Shown here in pieces: positions 1 through 8,256 of a stretch of 64,000 nt of DNA (position 1 is the stretch's first letter; every line of letters begins with the position of its first letter). The notes under the pieces were generated by a model, which did not search any database, had not been told where the DNA came from, and saw only the letters and a program-made list of their open reading frames with translations. The stretch comes from Streptomyces nigra (GTDB lineage: Bacteria; Actinomycetota; Actinomycetes; Streptomycetales; Streptomycetaceae), in assembly GCF_003074055.1 (NCBI RefSeq), contig NZ_CP029043.1:5076501-5140500 (forward strand). The letters are read 5' to 3'. A program made the translations under genes and the position numbers.

Positions 1-323
1 GGATCCAAGAGGCGGTCGAACGACTCGTAGAACGGTTCCTCGGCCACGTGACGCGTGCCGACGGGCTCGAATCCGCGGACACACGCGCCGCGGTGTGGAG
101 CCTTCTGAGGGACTGGGACCGACGGGCGGCCCAGGCGCGTGGGTCGGGCGAGCCCTTGTACTACCAGCGGACGAAGAAAGACCAGAAGGCCTTGTTGAAG
201 AAGTTCGGCCAGTCCGGTGAGGGATGGCTCGTCGCGGACTCGATGAGGTCTGTGGAGCCCAACGTGGCGGTCGAGGTCCAGGAACCCCAGGAGGAGGTGC
301 ACCATGGAGAAGATCAGGCATGA
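1..323 (+). CDS. C-terminal end of a helicase, DISARM DrmA-like (5' truncated by window edge)
   Basis: The reading frame is open from base 3 to the TGA at 321-323, so about 106 C-terminal residues are visible and the gene starts outside the window. The tail ends in an LVADSMRSVEPNVAVEV stretch. This is the kind of ending I associate with the large DrmA helicase of DISARM restriction-like defence systems. The next gene starts inside this one (20 bp overlap) and is a DUF1998 protein, the usual partner of DrmA. No helicase motifs are visible because they lie upstream. The identification rests on the tail and the neighbour and is an inference. Confidence 0.6.
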   Translation, partial: IQEAVERLVERFLGHVTRADGLESADTRAAVWSLLRDWDRRAAQARGSGEPLYYQRTKKDQKALLKKFGQSGEGWLVADSMRSVEPNVAVEVQEPQEEVHHGEDQA

Positions 324-2106
324 CCTGCGCCTTTCCGAGACGATCTCGCCGTTCGGTGTGGGAGCGATCGTCGACGTGCGCGGCGAATCGCTCATGGCGC
401 CGGACACGTCCTGGTGGGACAAGAAGTACGCCCAGGAGATCAGCTGCGAGCGGCTGATGGCCCGCATCGGCGCCGGTGTCCTCAGACAGCCGCCGGCACA
501 CGCGAACCGGGCCGCGAAGGAAACCCCCGCGTTGCCGTACTGGCGTTTTCCCGCCTGGCGGTTCTGCGAGCGCTGCGACAAGCTCTCGAAGCTGACCGGC
601 AGGAAGAAGGGCAAGTGGAGCAACACCTGCGACTGCGGTGGCGCGCTCGTGCCGATGCGATATGCGGCCGTCTGCGAGAAGGGCAGCCACATCCAGGACA
701 TCAACTGGTTCCAGTGGGCACATCGCGGGCGGGCCGCGAGCATGGACGAAGCAGTTCGCGTCTGCCGTGACTTCAAGGCACTCAGATTCCACAAGCTGGC
801 GACTCGAGGCGAAGGCCTCGCGGCACTGGTGGTGAAGTGCTACGGCTGCAAGAACGAACGGAAGCTCACGGAACTCGTGAGCAAGGGGGGCCTCCACCAG
901 GACGGCATCCGCTGCGCGGGACGGCAGCCCTGGGAGCCGGAGAGCGCCGTCAAGAAGCCCTGCCCGTACGAGTTGGTCGCCGTGCAGCGCGGGGCCACGG
1001 GCAACTACATCGCGGAAAGGATCTCGGCTCTCGACATACCGGAGGAGCGTCCGCGGTCCGCGGAGACGGCCGACGAGATCCGCGGTCACATGCTCTTCGG
1101 AAAGATCGTGACCGACAACGGCGGTCCTCAGTCGGAAGTGCTGGCGCAGCTGATCGCAGAGGACCTCGGAGTGACGGCGGAATCCGTCCTCGGCGTCGCG
1201 GCGGGGGAAGAGGGTCCCCCCGGGGAGCTGCTGCTCGACCTCAAGGACGGGGAGTGGTCGGCGTTCCTGAAGAAGCTCGACGAAGGGCGCGACCGCTCGG
1301 GCAGCGACTTCGTGGTCGACGGGAGAAGCCTCGAAGGGATCGCCGGGCCGCGGAGCCTCGTCGGCAAGATCAGCGGCATCGGACAGGTGCGACGAGTGCG
1401 GGAGGTCCGTGCCCTGCGAGGGTTCCGCCGCCATGACGCGGACGCGGCGTTGATCCACGTCGACCTGGGGGCGGACCGGTCGTATCGGCCCACCTACCCG
1501 GCGATCGAACTCTTCGGGGAAGGCATCTTCCTGCGATTCGACGAGGGGAAGATCGCCGCATGGGAGGCACAGCCGGAGGTGCAGGCACGCGCCAGCATCC
1601 TCAAGAAGAGAAGAGCGGACTCCCCGTGGGCCGGCCGTCTCGATGTGCCCGAGCCCAGGTACATCGCCCTGCACACGCTGGCACACCTGCTCATCCGACG
1701 GTTGGCCTTCGCCAGCGGCTACGCGTCCGCCGCACTGCAGGAAAGGATCTACGCGAACTCCGATCGCACGGACAGGACCGCGGGCATCCTGATCTACACA
1801 GCGGCCGGCGACGCCCAGGGCACTCTCGGCGGCCTCGTCAGGCTCGGGGATCCCAAGAAGCTCATCCCCCTCCTGGTGACCGCCCTGGACGACGCGGACT
1901 TCTGCTCCAACGACCCGGTCTGCATCGAGAGCGACCGCCAGGGGGCCTCCCAGCTGAACGCCTCGGCCTGCCACGGGTGCTCCCTCGTCAGCGAAACGTC
2001 CTGCGAGACAGGTAACCGGATGCTGGACCGACAACTGGTTTTGGGCGGAAGCGATGTGAGAGGCCTCCTGGACGACGTCCTGCCGGAGGTTCGCAGGCCC
2101 GGGTGA
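304..2106 (+). CDS. drmB: DUF1998-domain protein, DISARM DrmB-like
   Basis: 600 aa. The start ATG at 304 follows a strong GGAGGAGGT ribosome site and overlaps the upstream helicase end, so the two are translationally coupled. Cysteine pairs at about residues 88-115 (FCERCDK, CDCGG) and 178-181 (CYGC) suggest zinc binding. A DUF1998 core begins near residue 457 (HTLAHLLIRRLA, then GILIYTAAGDAQGTLGG), and the end is Cys-rich (CSNDPVC, ACHGC, SCETGN). In DISARM, DrmA and DrmB are the core pair that blocks phage DNA. The usual third gene, drmC (a PLD-type protein), does not follow; a terminator-like hairpin and an att remnant follow instead. The system is therefore either arranged differently upstream or truncated. 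Confidence 0.75.
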   Translation: MEKIRHDLRLSETISPFGVGAIVDVRGESLMAPDTSWWDKKYAQEISCERLMARIGAGVLRQPPAHANRAAKETPALPYWRFPAWRFCERCDKLSKLTGRKKGKWSNTCDCGGALVPMRYAAVCEKGSHIQDINWFQWAHRGRAASMDEAVRVCRDFKALRFHKLATRGEGLAALVVKCYGCKNERKLTELVSKGGLHQDGIRCAGRQPWEPESAVKKPCPYELVAVQRGATGNYIAERISALDIPEERPRSAETADEIRGHMLFGKIVTDNGGPQSEVLAQLIAEDLGVTAESVLGVAAGEEGPPGELLLDLKDGEWSAFLKKLDEGRDRSGSDFVVDGRSLEGIAGPRSLVGKISGIGQVRRVREVRALRGFRRHDADAALIHVDLGADRSYRPTYPAIELFGEGIFLRFDEGKIAAWEAQPEVQARASILKKRRADSPWAGRLDVPEPRYIALHTLAHLLIRRLAFASGYASAALQERIYANSDRTDRTAGILIYTAAGDAQGTLGGLVRLGDPKKLIPLLVTALDDADFCSNDPVCIESDRQGASQLNASACHGCSLVSETSCETGNRMLDRQLVLGGSDVRGLLDDVLPEVRRPG

Positions 2107-2119
2107 CGCACTCTCCACC

Positions 2120-2158
2120 ACTCTGCGGCCCTGCGGGGCACATGGCGGGCCGCAGAGT
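2120..2158 (+). terminator. terminator-like hairpin after drmB
   Basis: A perfect 12-bp inverted repeat (ACTCTGCGGCCC at 2120-2131 and its complement at 2147-2158) lies 14 bp after the drmB stop. It has no U-tract, which is common in Streptomyces. Confidence 0.6.
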
Positions 2159-2451
2159 GATTCCACGCCCGACCGCCATTCCGCCAGTAGCTGCCCGATT
2201 CTTGTCTCTGAGCTCCCGTACTGCGCGAAGCCCTCGATCCGTGTGGGACGAGGCAGGGAACGATCTAAGGGCGCCTTGCGTGACTGCCGAGATGCTTCAC
2301 CCATCACCGACCGCCTCCTGCGGGCCGGTTGGTGGTCGAGGCCCTCCTCGAACGGCGACGACTGACATCCAGTCAGAGGGAAGCCGAGCCCGATCCTGCG
2401 TACGGCCCTGACGTACTGCTGAACGGATTGTCGCCCCACAGCGCTTCAGCA

Positions 2452-2490
2452 CCCTCGGCAGGATTCGAACCTGCACACACGGCTCCGGAG
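2452..2490. repeat. decayed att site: partial copy of the tRNA-Arg 3' end
   Basis: This segment matches the tRNA-Arg 3' half at 37462-37503: CGGCAGGATTCGAACCTGC, one G-to-A change, then CACACGGCTCCGGAG. It diverges in the acceptor-stem part. The 5' half of a tRNA is absent, so this is not a tRNA gene. It marks the left end of element B; arm-type repeats (2555-2572) follow at the expected distance. Its divergence from the two perfect copies suggests the oldest junction. Confidence 0.8.
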
Positions 2491-2810
2491 GGCCCGTGTG
2501 TCTCACCTGTTCCAGCAGGTCAGGCGATGATTCCCGATGCGACGATCTGGTTCGGTCCACGAATGGTCCGCAAATAGGCGGCTGTCAGGCGTACCAGAGC
2601 CCTGAGGATTGGATCTGTGTTTCCACCGCGTGGGGGAGCGGCTGGATGTGCGGCTTCTAGCCCGACCCCGCTGCGGCTAACAGTAGAACATACTTCTGAC
2701 CTGCAGGTATCACACATAGTGACATGGGCTTGCATGGGCAACGGGGTGCCCGCTTCGAGGATGGCTAACCCTTGCGTTCGACGGTTGGTTCTCTGCTCCC
2801 AAGCGAGTCA
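2491..2810. other. non-coding left end of element B with one arm-type repeat
   Basis: No convincing gene. The notable feature is GTCCACGAATGGTCCGCA at 2555-2572: two GTCC half-sites 11 bp apart, nearly identical to 18883-18900 near the other end of element B. It is interpreted as an integrase arm-binding site. A TTGCGT-like half-repeat near 2771 resembles the operators further on. Confidence 0.55.
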
Positions 2811-2908
2811 TTGCGTGTTCCCTCCCGGAACCGTGAGGTTTGACGCAAGCCGGCGAAGGGTGGACACTGGTTGCGTCTTCCCTCCTGGGTCCAGGAGGAT
2901 ACGCGCAA
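2811..2908 (+). promoter_or_regulatory. twin palindromic operators upstream of the TA-like pair
   Basis: Two 38-bp direct repeats start exactly 60 bp apart (2811-2848 and 2871-2908). Each begins TTGCGT.TTCCCTCC, ends CGCAA, and has a central palindrome. In the second this is CCTCCTGG-GT-CCAGGAGG, perfect 8-bp arms; in the first, 7 of 8 positions pair. The second copy abuts the AAGGAGGT ribosome site of the next gene. The arrangement fits autorepression by the helix-turn-helix product. Confidence 0.6.
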
Positions 2909-2919
2909 GGAGGTGTGAC

Positions 2920-3666
2920 GTGGACTTCATGTCCGTGAGGCAAGCCGCCAAGAGCTTGGGTGTGGACGACTCGCGTGTACGCCAGCTGCTGCGTGATGAT
3001 CAGCTGCGAGGCTCGATGGTCGGTGGGCGGTGGATCGTGGATGCTGACAGCGTCCGCGATCGCAAGCTGTCAGCTCCCGAACCTGGTCGTCCCCTGTCGG
3101 CGAAGAACGCTTGGGGAGCTCTCGCCATGCTTTCGGGGCGCCGGCCTGTTGGGTTGTCGGACCCAGAGCGGTCTCGCCTACTTGCCCGTCTTCGGATCCT
3201 AGCTGCCGATGGAGACATGCCAGCGGCTCGTCTGCAGAAGTTGCTTGCCGCCAGGGCCGAAGTCCGGCGCTATCGAGTTCACCGCAGTGCGTTGCATGCC
3301 TTGCTCGCCCACTCGGATGTAGTACGGGCTGGGGCTAGCGCCGCTCCTCATGTGGGCGCCGACTATGTGGCACCTGGGCGTGCTGAGGTCTACGTGCATC
3401 CAGACCGGATAGGGAAGCTAGAAGCTGCATTCGGCCTGGTGATGGATGCCCAAGGCGGCAACCTTGTCGTTCGTGTGCCCCCCGCCAGCGCTTGGTCATT
3501 CCTTGCGCCAGATGTACATGAAGCGAAGGAGGGGAGGGACGCTCCGGCTCCCGTGATCGCAGCTGACCTGCTGGACGCGAAAGAGGACCGTGCCGTTGTG
3601 GCAGCGGCAGGCATCCTCGAACCGTTGCTTGCATCGTCTGCGGCGCGGCTGGCGGATGCAGCGTGA
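2920..3666 (+). CDS. helix-turn-helix protein, putative antitoxin/autorepressor of a nucleotidyltransferase module
   Basis: 248 aa from GTG 2920, chosen because AAGGAGGT lies 5 bases upstream; the frame is open further upstream across the operator repeats, which is unlikely to be translated. Residues about 4-48 (MSVRQAAKSLGVDDSRVRQLL, then GGRWIVDADSV) look like an excisionase/MerR-type DNA-binding helix-turn-helix. The remainder (about 100-248) has no family I recognise. The stop overlaps the GTG of the next gene (GTGA), so the two are made together. The order DNA-binding protein then nucleotidyltransferase resembles type IV AbiE-like toxin-antitoxin pairs. The antitoxin role is inferred from context. 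Confidence 0.6.
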   Translation: MDFMSVRQAAKSLGVDDSRVRQLLRDDQLRGSMVGGRWIVDADSVRDRKLSAPEPGRPLSAKNAWGALAMLSGRRPVGLSDPERSRLLARLRILAADGDMPAARLQKLLAARAEVRRYRVHRSALHALLAHSDVVRAGASAAPHVGADYVAPGRAEVYVHPDRIGKLEAAFGLVMDAQGGNLVVRVPPASAWSFLAPDVHEAKEGRDAPAPVIAADLLDAKEDRAVVAAAGILEPLLASSAARLADAA

Positions 3667-4418
3667 CAGACGTACGGGTCCGCATTGAGTCGGATCTGCT
3701 GACGGGGCCACTGGTGGGCCTTTGGGGGACCCTCCTGGATCTTTCTGAGAAGGTCCCCCAAGACTGGACGCTGATCGGTGGTCAAATGGTACTGCTGCAC
3801 GGATTGGAGCACGGCAGGACCCCGCCAGCAGCGAGCCTTGACCTTGATGTGCTGGCTGATGTCATATCTGATCAGCAGAGTTTGCGCACGCTCGTCGCTG
3901 CTCTGGAAGAGATGGGATTTGAATCCACTGGGGTATCCCCGGAAGGCAAGACGCACAGGTATAAGCGTGACGATTCCGCGGGCGCTCTGATTGTTGACTT
4001 GCTTGCTCCAGACAACCTTGGACAGCGGGCTAATCTCACCACTACGCCCCCAGGTACGACGCTGGAAGTTCCTGGAGGCCGACAGGCCGTGCAACGGAGT
4101 GAAAGTATCTGTGCACAACTTGGTGATCGAGTTGGGACGATTCATCGTCCCAACTTGCTCGGGGCGATCGTTGGAAAGGCGGCCGCCCTTGGCATTGCGG
4201 CCTCGTCCAAGGAAAAGCACTATCGTGATTTGGCTTTTCTGCTCTCTCTGCCTGTCAACCCCTTTGACCTCAAGCCACAGTTGACGAAATCAGATCTTAA
4301 GAAGCTGAAGTTGGCAGGGTCTCTACTCGATGCCGATCATGCGGCTTGGCGAGCGCTGAGAGAGGCAGAGGTGCAGGCGGATGGCCAAGCTATGTACCGG
4401 ATCTTGACGTCAGCGTAG
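3663..4418 (+). CDS. nucleotidyltransferase-fold protein, AbiEii/MenT-like putative toxin
   Basis: 251 aa from GTG 3663, overlapping the upstream stop. Residues about 36-65 read WTLIGGQMVLLHGLEHGR followed by SLDLDVLADV. This is the GG and DxD signature of minimal nucleotidyltransferases, including AbiEii and MenT toxins, which transfer nucleotides to tRNA or other targets. A later conserved-looking segment (about 160-185, RPNLLGAIVGKAAALG and a KHYRDLAFL motif) matches the C-terminal helical part seen in this group, where a Lys and Asp complete the site. Codons are less G+C-rich than in the core genes, suggesting acquisition. It could also act on substrates other than tRNA. Confidence 0.6.
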   Translation: MTDVRVRIESDLLTGPLVGLWGTLLDLSEKVPQDWTLIGGQMVLLHGLEHGRTPPAASLDLDVLADVISDQQSLRTLVAALEEMGFESTGVSPEGKTHRYKRDDSAGALIVDLLAPDNLGQRANLTTTPPGTTLEVPGGRQAVQRSESICAQLGDRVGTIHRPNLLGAIVGKAAALGIAASSKEKHYRDLAFLLSLPVNPFDLKPQLTKSDLKKLKLAGSLLDADHAAWRALREAEVQADGQAMYRILTSA

Positions 4419-4545
4419 AGGGCGCTTGACGCAGTAGAGGATCTGTCGGCGGGCACGTTGGTTAACCTGGAAGAGGCGTGTTCGGCAAGCACCAGCCGGC
4501 GCGGTTACTGGATTCTGACTGAAGGTACCCTAATTAGGCTGCAAC

Positions 4546-4992
4546 ATGAGTCGTTCCTACAGCTCTTGGGCATCCAGCGATGAAGTGCGGTTGAGGATGC
4601 AGCGCACTCCTCGTCGCGACACGCGCCCTGAATTGGCGCTTCGGCGCGCCGTCCATGCACTAGGTCTTAGGTACCGCGTGAGCGTTCGGCCACTGCCGCA
4701 TCTGCGTCGGACAGCGGACTTGGTATTCACGAAAGCTAAAGTCGCAGTTTTCCTTGATGGATGTTTCTGGCACGGTTGCCCCGAACATTACAGCGCTTCT
4801 GTGGCAAATAGCGACTACTGGGCGCGTAAGATAAGCAGGAATAAAGCGCGTGATGCTGACACCGATCGCCAACTGATAGACGCCGGATGGATAGTAGTTC
4901 GCATCTGGGAGCACGAAGATCCGATCATTGCAGCCTCGCACGTGGCCGAGTGCGTCCGCCAGCAGTCACCAACCACGACGAAGTCGGGGTAG
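4546..4992 (+). CDS. vsr: very short patch repair (Vsr) endonuclease
   Basis: 148 aa, normal Vsr length. Vsr nicks DNA 5' of the T in T:G mismatches left by deamination of 5-methylcytosine, and so accompanies C5 methyltransferases. Visible motifs: RRDTRPELALRRAVHALGLRYR at the N-terminus (metal and DNA binding), TADLVF with the catalytic Asp near residue 58, FLDGCFWHGCPEHY at about 68-81 (catalytic His plus structural-zinc Cys), WARKISRNKARD, and a C-terminal RIWEHE. The ATG has no clear ribosome site; TAGGCT at 4535-4540 could be a -10 giving a nearly leaderless message. It precedes the methyltransferase and restriction gene on the same strand. Confidence 0.93.
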   Translation: MSRSYSSWASSDEVRLRMQRTPRRDTRPELALRRAVHALGLRYRVSVRPLPHLRRTADLVFTKAKVAVFLDGCFWHGCPEHYSASVANSDYWARKISRNKARDADTDRQLIDAGWIVVRIWEHEDPIIAASHVAECVRQQSPTTTKSG

Positions 4993-5274
4993 CGCGCCCA
5001 CGTAGGGACGCGAGGCGCTCTTGTGACGAGGCGTCAGGAAACGGTTGGGTTACACCGTCTTGACCGCTTCGCTACTTGAACTGGCGCTGCGCGCAGGGAT
5101 ACGCGGACGTTTGGACAGTGTTGACATGGTGCGCAGAGGCCTTCCTGCACCAGTATGTTGCCTATAGCATCACGCTGACGGTCGGCCCCGGTAGCATCTG
5201 TAGTTGTCCCGTGCGGCAGCAACTCCACGAGACTGCACCGCCGGTCCGAACCACCCATAGTCAGCGAGGGACCC

Positions 5275-6510
5275 TTGACTACACCTAATAGCGAAAGGAA
5301 GCCCACACTTGTTTCGCTCTTCTCGGGAGCAGGTGGGCTTGACCTCGGCCTAGAGCGTGCTGGGTTCCACACTGTCACCGCGACCGACGTGGACGCCAAC
5401 TGCATGAAGACTCTGCAGAAGGTACAGGAATCCAGCGTTCCAGTGCGTGGCCAGGAGGGGCGAATCCATTTGGAAGGCGCCCGCCTTATCCATGCTCCTG
5501 CAGAAGAACTCAAGGCTGCGGATTTGCGCCCTGAAGGCGCGACCAGTCGGTGGCGCCCCGACGTTCTAGCCGGCGGGCCTCCGTGTCAGCCTTTCAGCTC
5601 TGCCGGTCGGCAGCGGGGCATTGAGGATCCGCGGGGTAAACTCTTTTTGGAGTTCGTCAGCCTTGCTGAACAGCTGAAGCCGAGGCTAATCCTTTTCGAA
5701 AATGTCCGCGGCCTAGTTACGGCCAAAGACCCGAGCGGGGAACCGGGTGGAGTCCTGCGCCTCATCAGGTCTTCCTTCGAAGAAATTGGCTACGCCACGC
5801 GTTTCAAGCTGCTTAATGCCGCTGACTTCGGAGCTGCACAACGCCGGATTCGGCTTTTCATGATTGCGTCCAAGGATCGCATTCTTCCCGATTTCCCGGA
5901 ACCCACACATGGAAGACTCGTGGGTGACACCCTTATGGGCGATGTTAAGCCGTGGGTGACGCTTGGTGAGTTCCTTTCTGGGCAGCCAACGCCCAAGCCT
6001 GAGGATATTGTGTATCCCGCCGGCTCCCTGGTGGACGAACTCAAGGGCTTGACCCCAGGCACTGGTGTTAAGTCGGGTGGAATTGTCGAAGCCAACCGCC
6101 CCACTGGCCACTGGGGCTATAGGCAGGATCGTTTTCTGGCCGACCTTAACATGCCGGCGCGAACGATCCGCGCTGCTACAACTCCGGACTGGATCCGCCT
6201 CGAAGATGGCACCTTGCGCCGGCTTACTTGGCGTGAATGTGCGGCACTGCAAGGGTTTCCCCGAGAGTGGGAGTTCCAGGGAACAGTCGCCAGCAGGTTT
6301 CGCCAAATCGGTAATGCCGTACAGGCTGATGTGGCGGAAAAAATGGGACTGATGCTCATGCAGTCTATTAGCTCGAACAAGAAAGCCGCTCCTAAGTCGG
6401 GACCTTGGCCGCCCGAATTCCATAAGTGGATGGCTTACACCGCCATGGAACATCAGACAAACGGCGAGCATAGAGCGGCTGCCCGCAAGCAACGAGAATT
6501 GGCAGGTTAG
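5275..6510 (+). CDS. DNA (cytosine-5) methyltransferase of a type II R-M system
   Basis: 411 aa from TTG 5275, with GAGGGA 4 bases upstream. All key C5-methyltransferase motifs are present in order: I (LFSGAGGLDLGLERAGF, residues about 14-30), IV with catalytic Cys (GGPPCQPFSSAG, about 100-111), VI (FENVRGL, about 142), VIII (QRRIRLFMIAS, about 190), a target-recognition region, IX (RRLTWRECAALQGFP) and X (QIGNAV). It transfers methyl groups from SAM to protect host DNA against the endonuclease encoded 6 bp downstream. The Vsr gene upstream fits repair of deaminated sites. The recognition sequence cannot be read from the protein. Confidence 0.93.
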   Translation: MTTPNSERKPTLVSLFSGAGGLDLGLERAGFHTVTATDVDANCMKTLQKVQESSVPVRGQEGRIHLEGARLIHAPAEELKAADLRPEGATSRWRPDVLAGGPPCQPFSSAGRQRGIEDPRGKLFLEFVSLAEQLKPRLILFENVRGLVTAKDPSGEPGGVLRLIRSSFEEIGYATRFKLLNAADFGAAQRRIRLFMIASKDRILPDFPEPTHGRLVGDTLMGDVKPWVTLGEFLSGQPTPKPEDIVYPAGSLVDELKGLTPGTGVKSGGIVEANRPTGHWGYRQDRFLADLNMPARTIRAATTPDWIRLEDGTLRRLTWRECAALQGFPREWEFQGTVASRFRQIGNAVQADVAEKMGLMLMQSISSNKKAAPKSGPWPPEFHKWMAYTAMEHQTNGEHRAAARKQRELAG

Positions 6511-6516
6511 TGGGGG

Positions 6517-7419
6517 ATGGTTCAGACGTGGAAGTTTCCTGCAAACTGGTCTACGTCGGAACTAGCAGAAGGGCGAGTGCGTTCAGAGCAACTGTTCCGC
6601 AAAGAACGGAAAGAAGAGGGTCCCCGGGCTTTTGAGGAGGTGTACCGAGAAGTAGAGCCCCGCGTGAGAGAAGCACTGGAGGTGACTGGAGATCTCCTCA
6701 ATCTGGACGGTCAAGCTTTCATATATGACCCGACCATATGGCGCATTCTCAGGTATGTCTGTGCCCCTCCAGTAAGCGAGGAGGATCTCTGGACGTTAGT
6801 TGGGCAGAAGTTTCGAACTGTCCCAGCCGACCTTTGCGATGAAACCGCTGAGGTGATCCGCGAGGTGCTGGATCCTGTCCGGTTCGCCTGGGTTGCGGAG
6901 GGCAGGCAACCAAACGAGACAGAGCGCGAGTCCGCAGTCATGGCGACCAGCGCGCTATTGGCTTTGGAGCTGCTGCGAACACGTCGGCGAGGGACAGCAA
7001 GTAAGCGTCAGGAAGCCGAAGTTGCAGCAGCGCTAGAGGGCATCGGGTACGTACTGGATGCCAAGAGAGGCGACATCGACGTCCTGGATGTTTTGGAGCG
7101 TGGCCACTTCTCGAAAGAAAGAAAAGTGGCCGGGGCCAAATGCGATGTCCCAATTCGCTTGAAGGATGGACGTCTTCTGGCGATCGAGTGCAAGGTTTCA
7201 AACGGCCCCAAAAACTCTTGGAAGCGACTGATTCGTGAATGCGGCGGCAAGTCTGAGACTTGGCGTCAGCATTTCGGCACTCAGGTGATGTCCGTTGCCG
7301 TGCTGGCTGGCTCTTTTGATCTCTCATGTCTAGAAAGGGCGCAGAATATGGACGGCCTATGGGTCTATTGGCAACACGACTTGAAGGCGCTGACAGATTT
7401 TATCGAGACAATCGCCTAG
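6517..7419 (+). CDS. XamI-like type II restriction endonuclease
   Basis: 300 aa from ATG 6517, just after the methyltransferase stop. The nuclease core reads CDVPIRLKDGRLLAIECKVSN at residues about 209-229. This is a PD-(D/E)xK-type site with the Asp near 210 and the E-x-K near 225-227. The N-terminal part (FPANWSTSELAEGRVRSEQLFRKER) and overall size resemble my recollection of the XamI family. Founding members are described as cutting GTCGAC, but a family match does not fix the site here, and the methyltransferase partner is a C5 rather than an N6 enzyme. The position beside vsr and the methyltransferase makes restriction the likely role. Confidence 0.75.
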   Translation: MVQTWKFPANWSTSELAEGRVRSEQLFRKERKEEGPRAFEEVYREVEPRVREALEVTGDLLNLDGQAFIYDPTIWRILRYVCAPPVSEEDLWTLVGQKFRTVPADLCDETAEVIREVLDPVRFAWVAEGRQPNETERESAVMATSALLALELLRTRRRGTASKRQEAEVAAALEGIGYVLDAKRGDIDVLDVLERGHFSKERKVAGAKCDVPIRLKDGRLLAIECKVSNGPKNSWKRLIRECGGKSETWRQHFGTQVMSVAVLAGSFDLSCLERAQNMDGLWVYWQHDLKALTDFIETIA

Positions 7420-7466
7420 CGAGGCTGTGAGAACGCGGTCGGTGTAGCGACTTTGGCCGGGAGCTG

Positions 7467-7577
7467 CTTTGGCGCGAGTGATCATGGCCCCGTAAGCTTC
7501 CGGCGCGTCGGGCAGTCTGTTGACCTGCCCGTTAAAGCACGACGTTGGGGCCATGAGCTTCGAGGCTCGCGCCAAAG
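7467..7577. repeat. 111-bp nested inverted repeat (cruciform-forming)
   Basis: Three nested palindromic layers: CTTTGGCGCGAG at 7467-7478 with its complement at 7566-7577; CATGGCCCC at 7483-7491 with 7547-7555; GGGCAG at 7510-7515 with 7525-7530. It lies about 47 bp after the restriction gene. It could be a terminator, a single- or double-strand replication origin, or a trace of a short element. Confidence 0.6.
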
Positions 7578-8256
7578 TGGCTGGCTAAAGTCGCGGAGCC
7601 GGCCGCCCCGGCCACGACGGGGTTCTCTCCTCTCATGGCTGCACCCGCTGGCTGGTGGCCTGGTGCGTGATCAGTGGGCCGTATGAACGCCTGCGCATCT
7701 GGCAGCGTCGACCCGCGTGCCACCGCCACCACGATCGGGCCTCTGCCGGTGACACAAAGCGTCTTTGACCTGCGCCGTTGGGGATCACCGTTCGTCCCCG
7801 TGCCCGTGTTGGAATGTGGCCGCTGCGTGCGGCGACGGGCGGGCGGCGACGTGCGCCGGTGGCGAAGACATGGAGGCGGCGCGGCGGCGACCGGCCGGCG
7901 CCGCCGCGCTTGGCGCGGCCCTCGGTGTGATCCGACCTACTGGTGTAGGCAACCGGGTGGAAAGGGGTGTGTGGTGGCCCCGCAAACGGGGCGTTGAGGT
8001 TCGACCGCTGTTGTGTCTTTCCCCTTCCGAGGCCGGATCGTGGTGGCGGTGACATGGGGGCCGTAAGCGGCCGTTGATGCGCCCTGGGCGGAGTCTGCGG
8101 CGGTCGGGTTGGCGGTGATCGACAAGCGCCGTCGGCCGCCGGACGAGCGAGCGCAGCGAGCCTTGATGAAGTAGGGAAAGTCTTACCGCCCTCTGATCGG
8201 CAACCGCTCGATCGTGGCCTGTCGGCTCTCTGGTCGGCTCGGCTAACGTTCCATCC
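7578..8256. other. non-coding region between cargo and AICE core of element B
   Basis: Frames here are open only because of high G+C; no coherent protein is seen. At 8162-8181 the 20-mer CTTGATGAAGTAGGGAAAGT matches 18 of 20 bases of 22264-22283 in element A. Both lie upstream of the first core gene of their element. TAACGT at 8243-8248 just before the ATG at 8257 could be a -10 for a nearly leaderless message. Confidence 0.4.

Noticed and set aside
2329..2577. Plus-strand open frame crossing the left att remnant
   Set aside because: Runs through the tRNA fragment and arm site, has no ribosome site and no recognisable sequence.
7453..8052. Several short plus-strand frames between the restriction gene and the HD gene
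   Set aside because: Arg/Gly/Pro-rich translations in overlapping frames, crossing the cruciform; no start signals.
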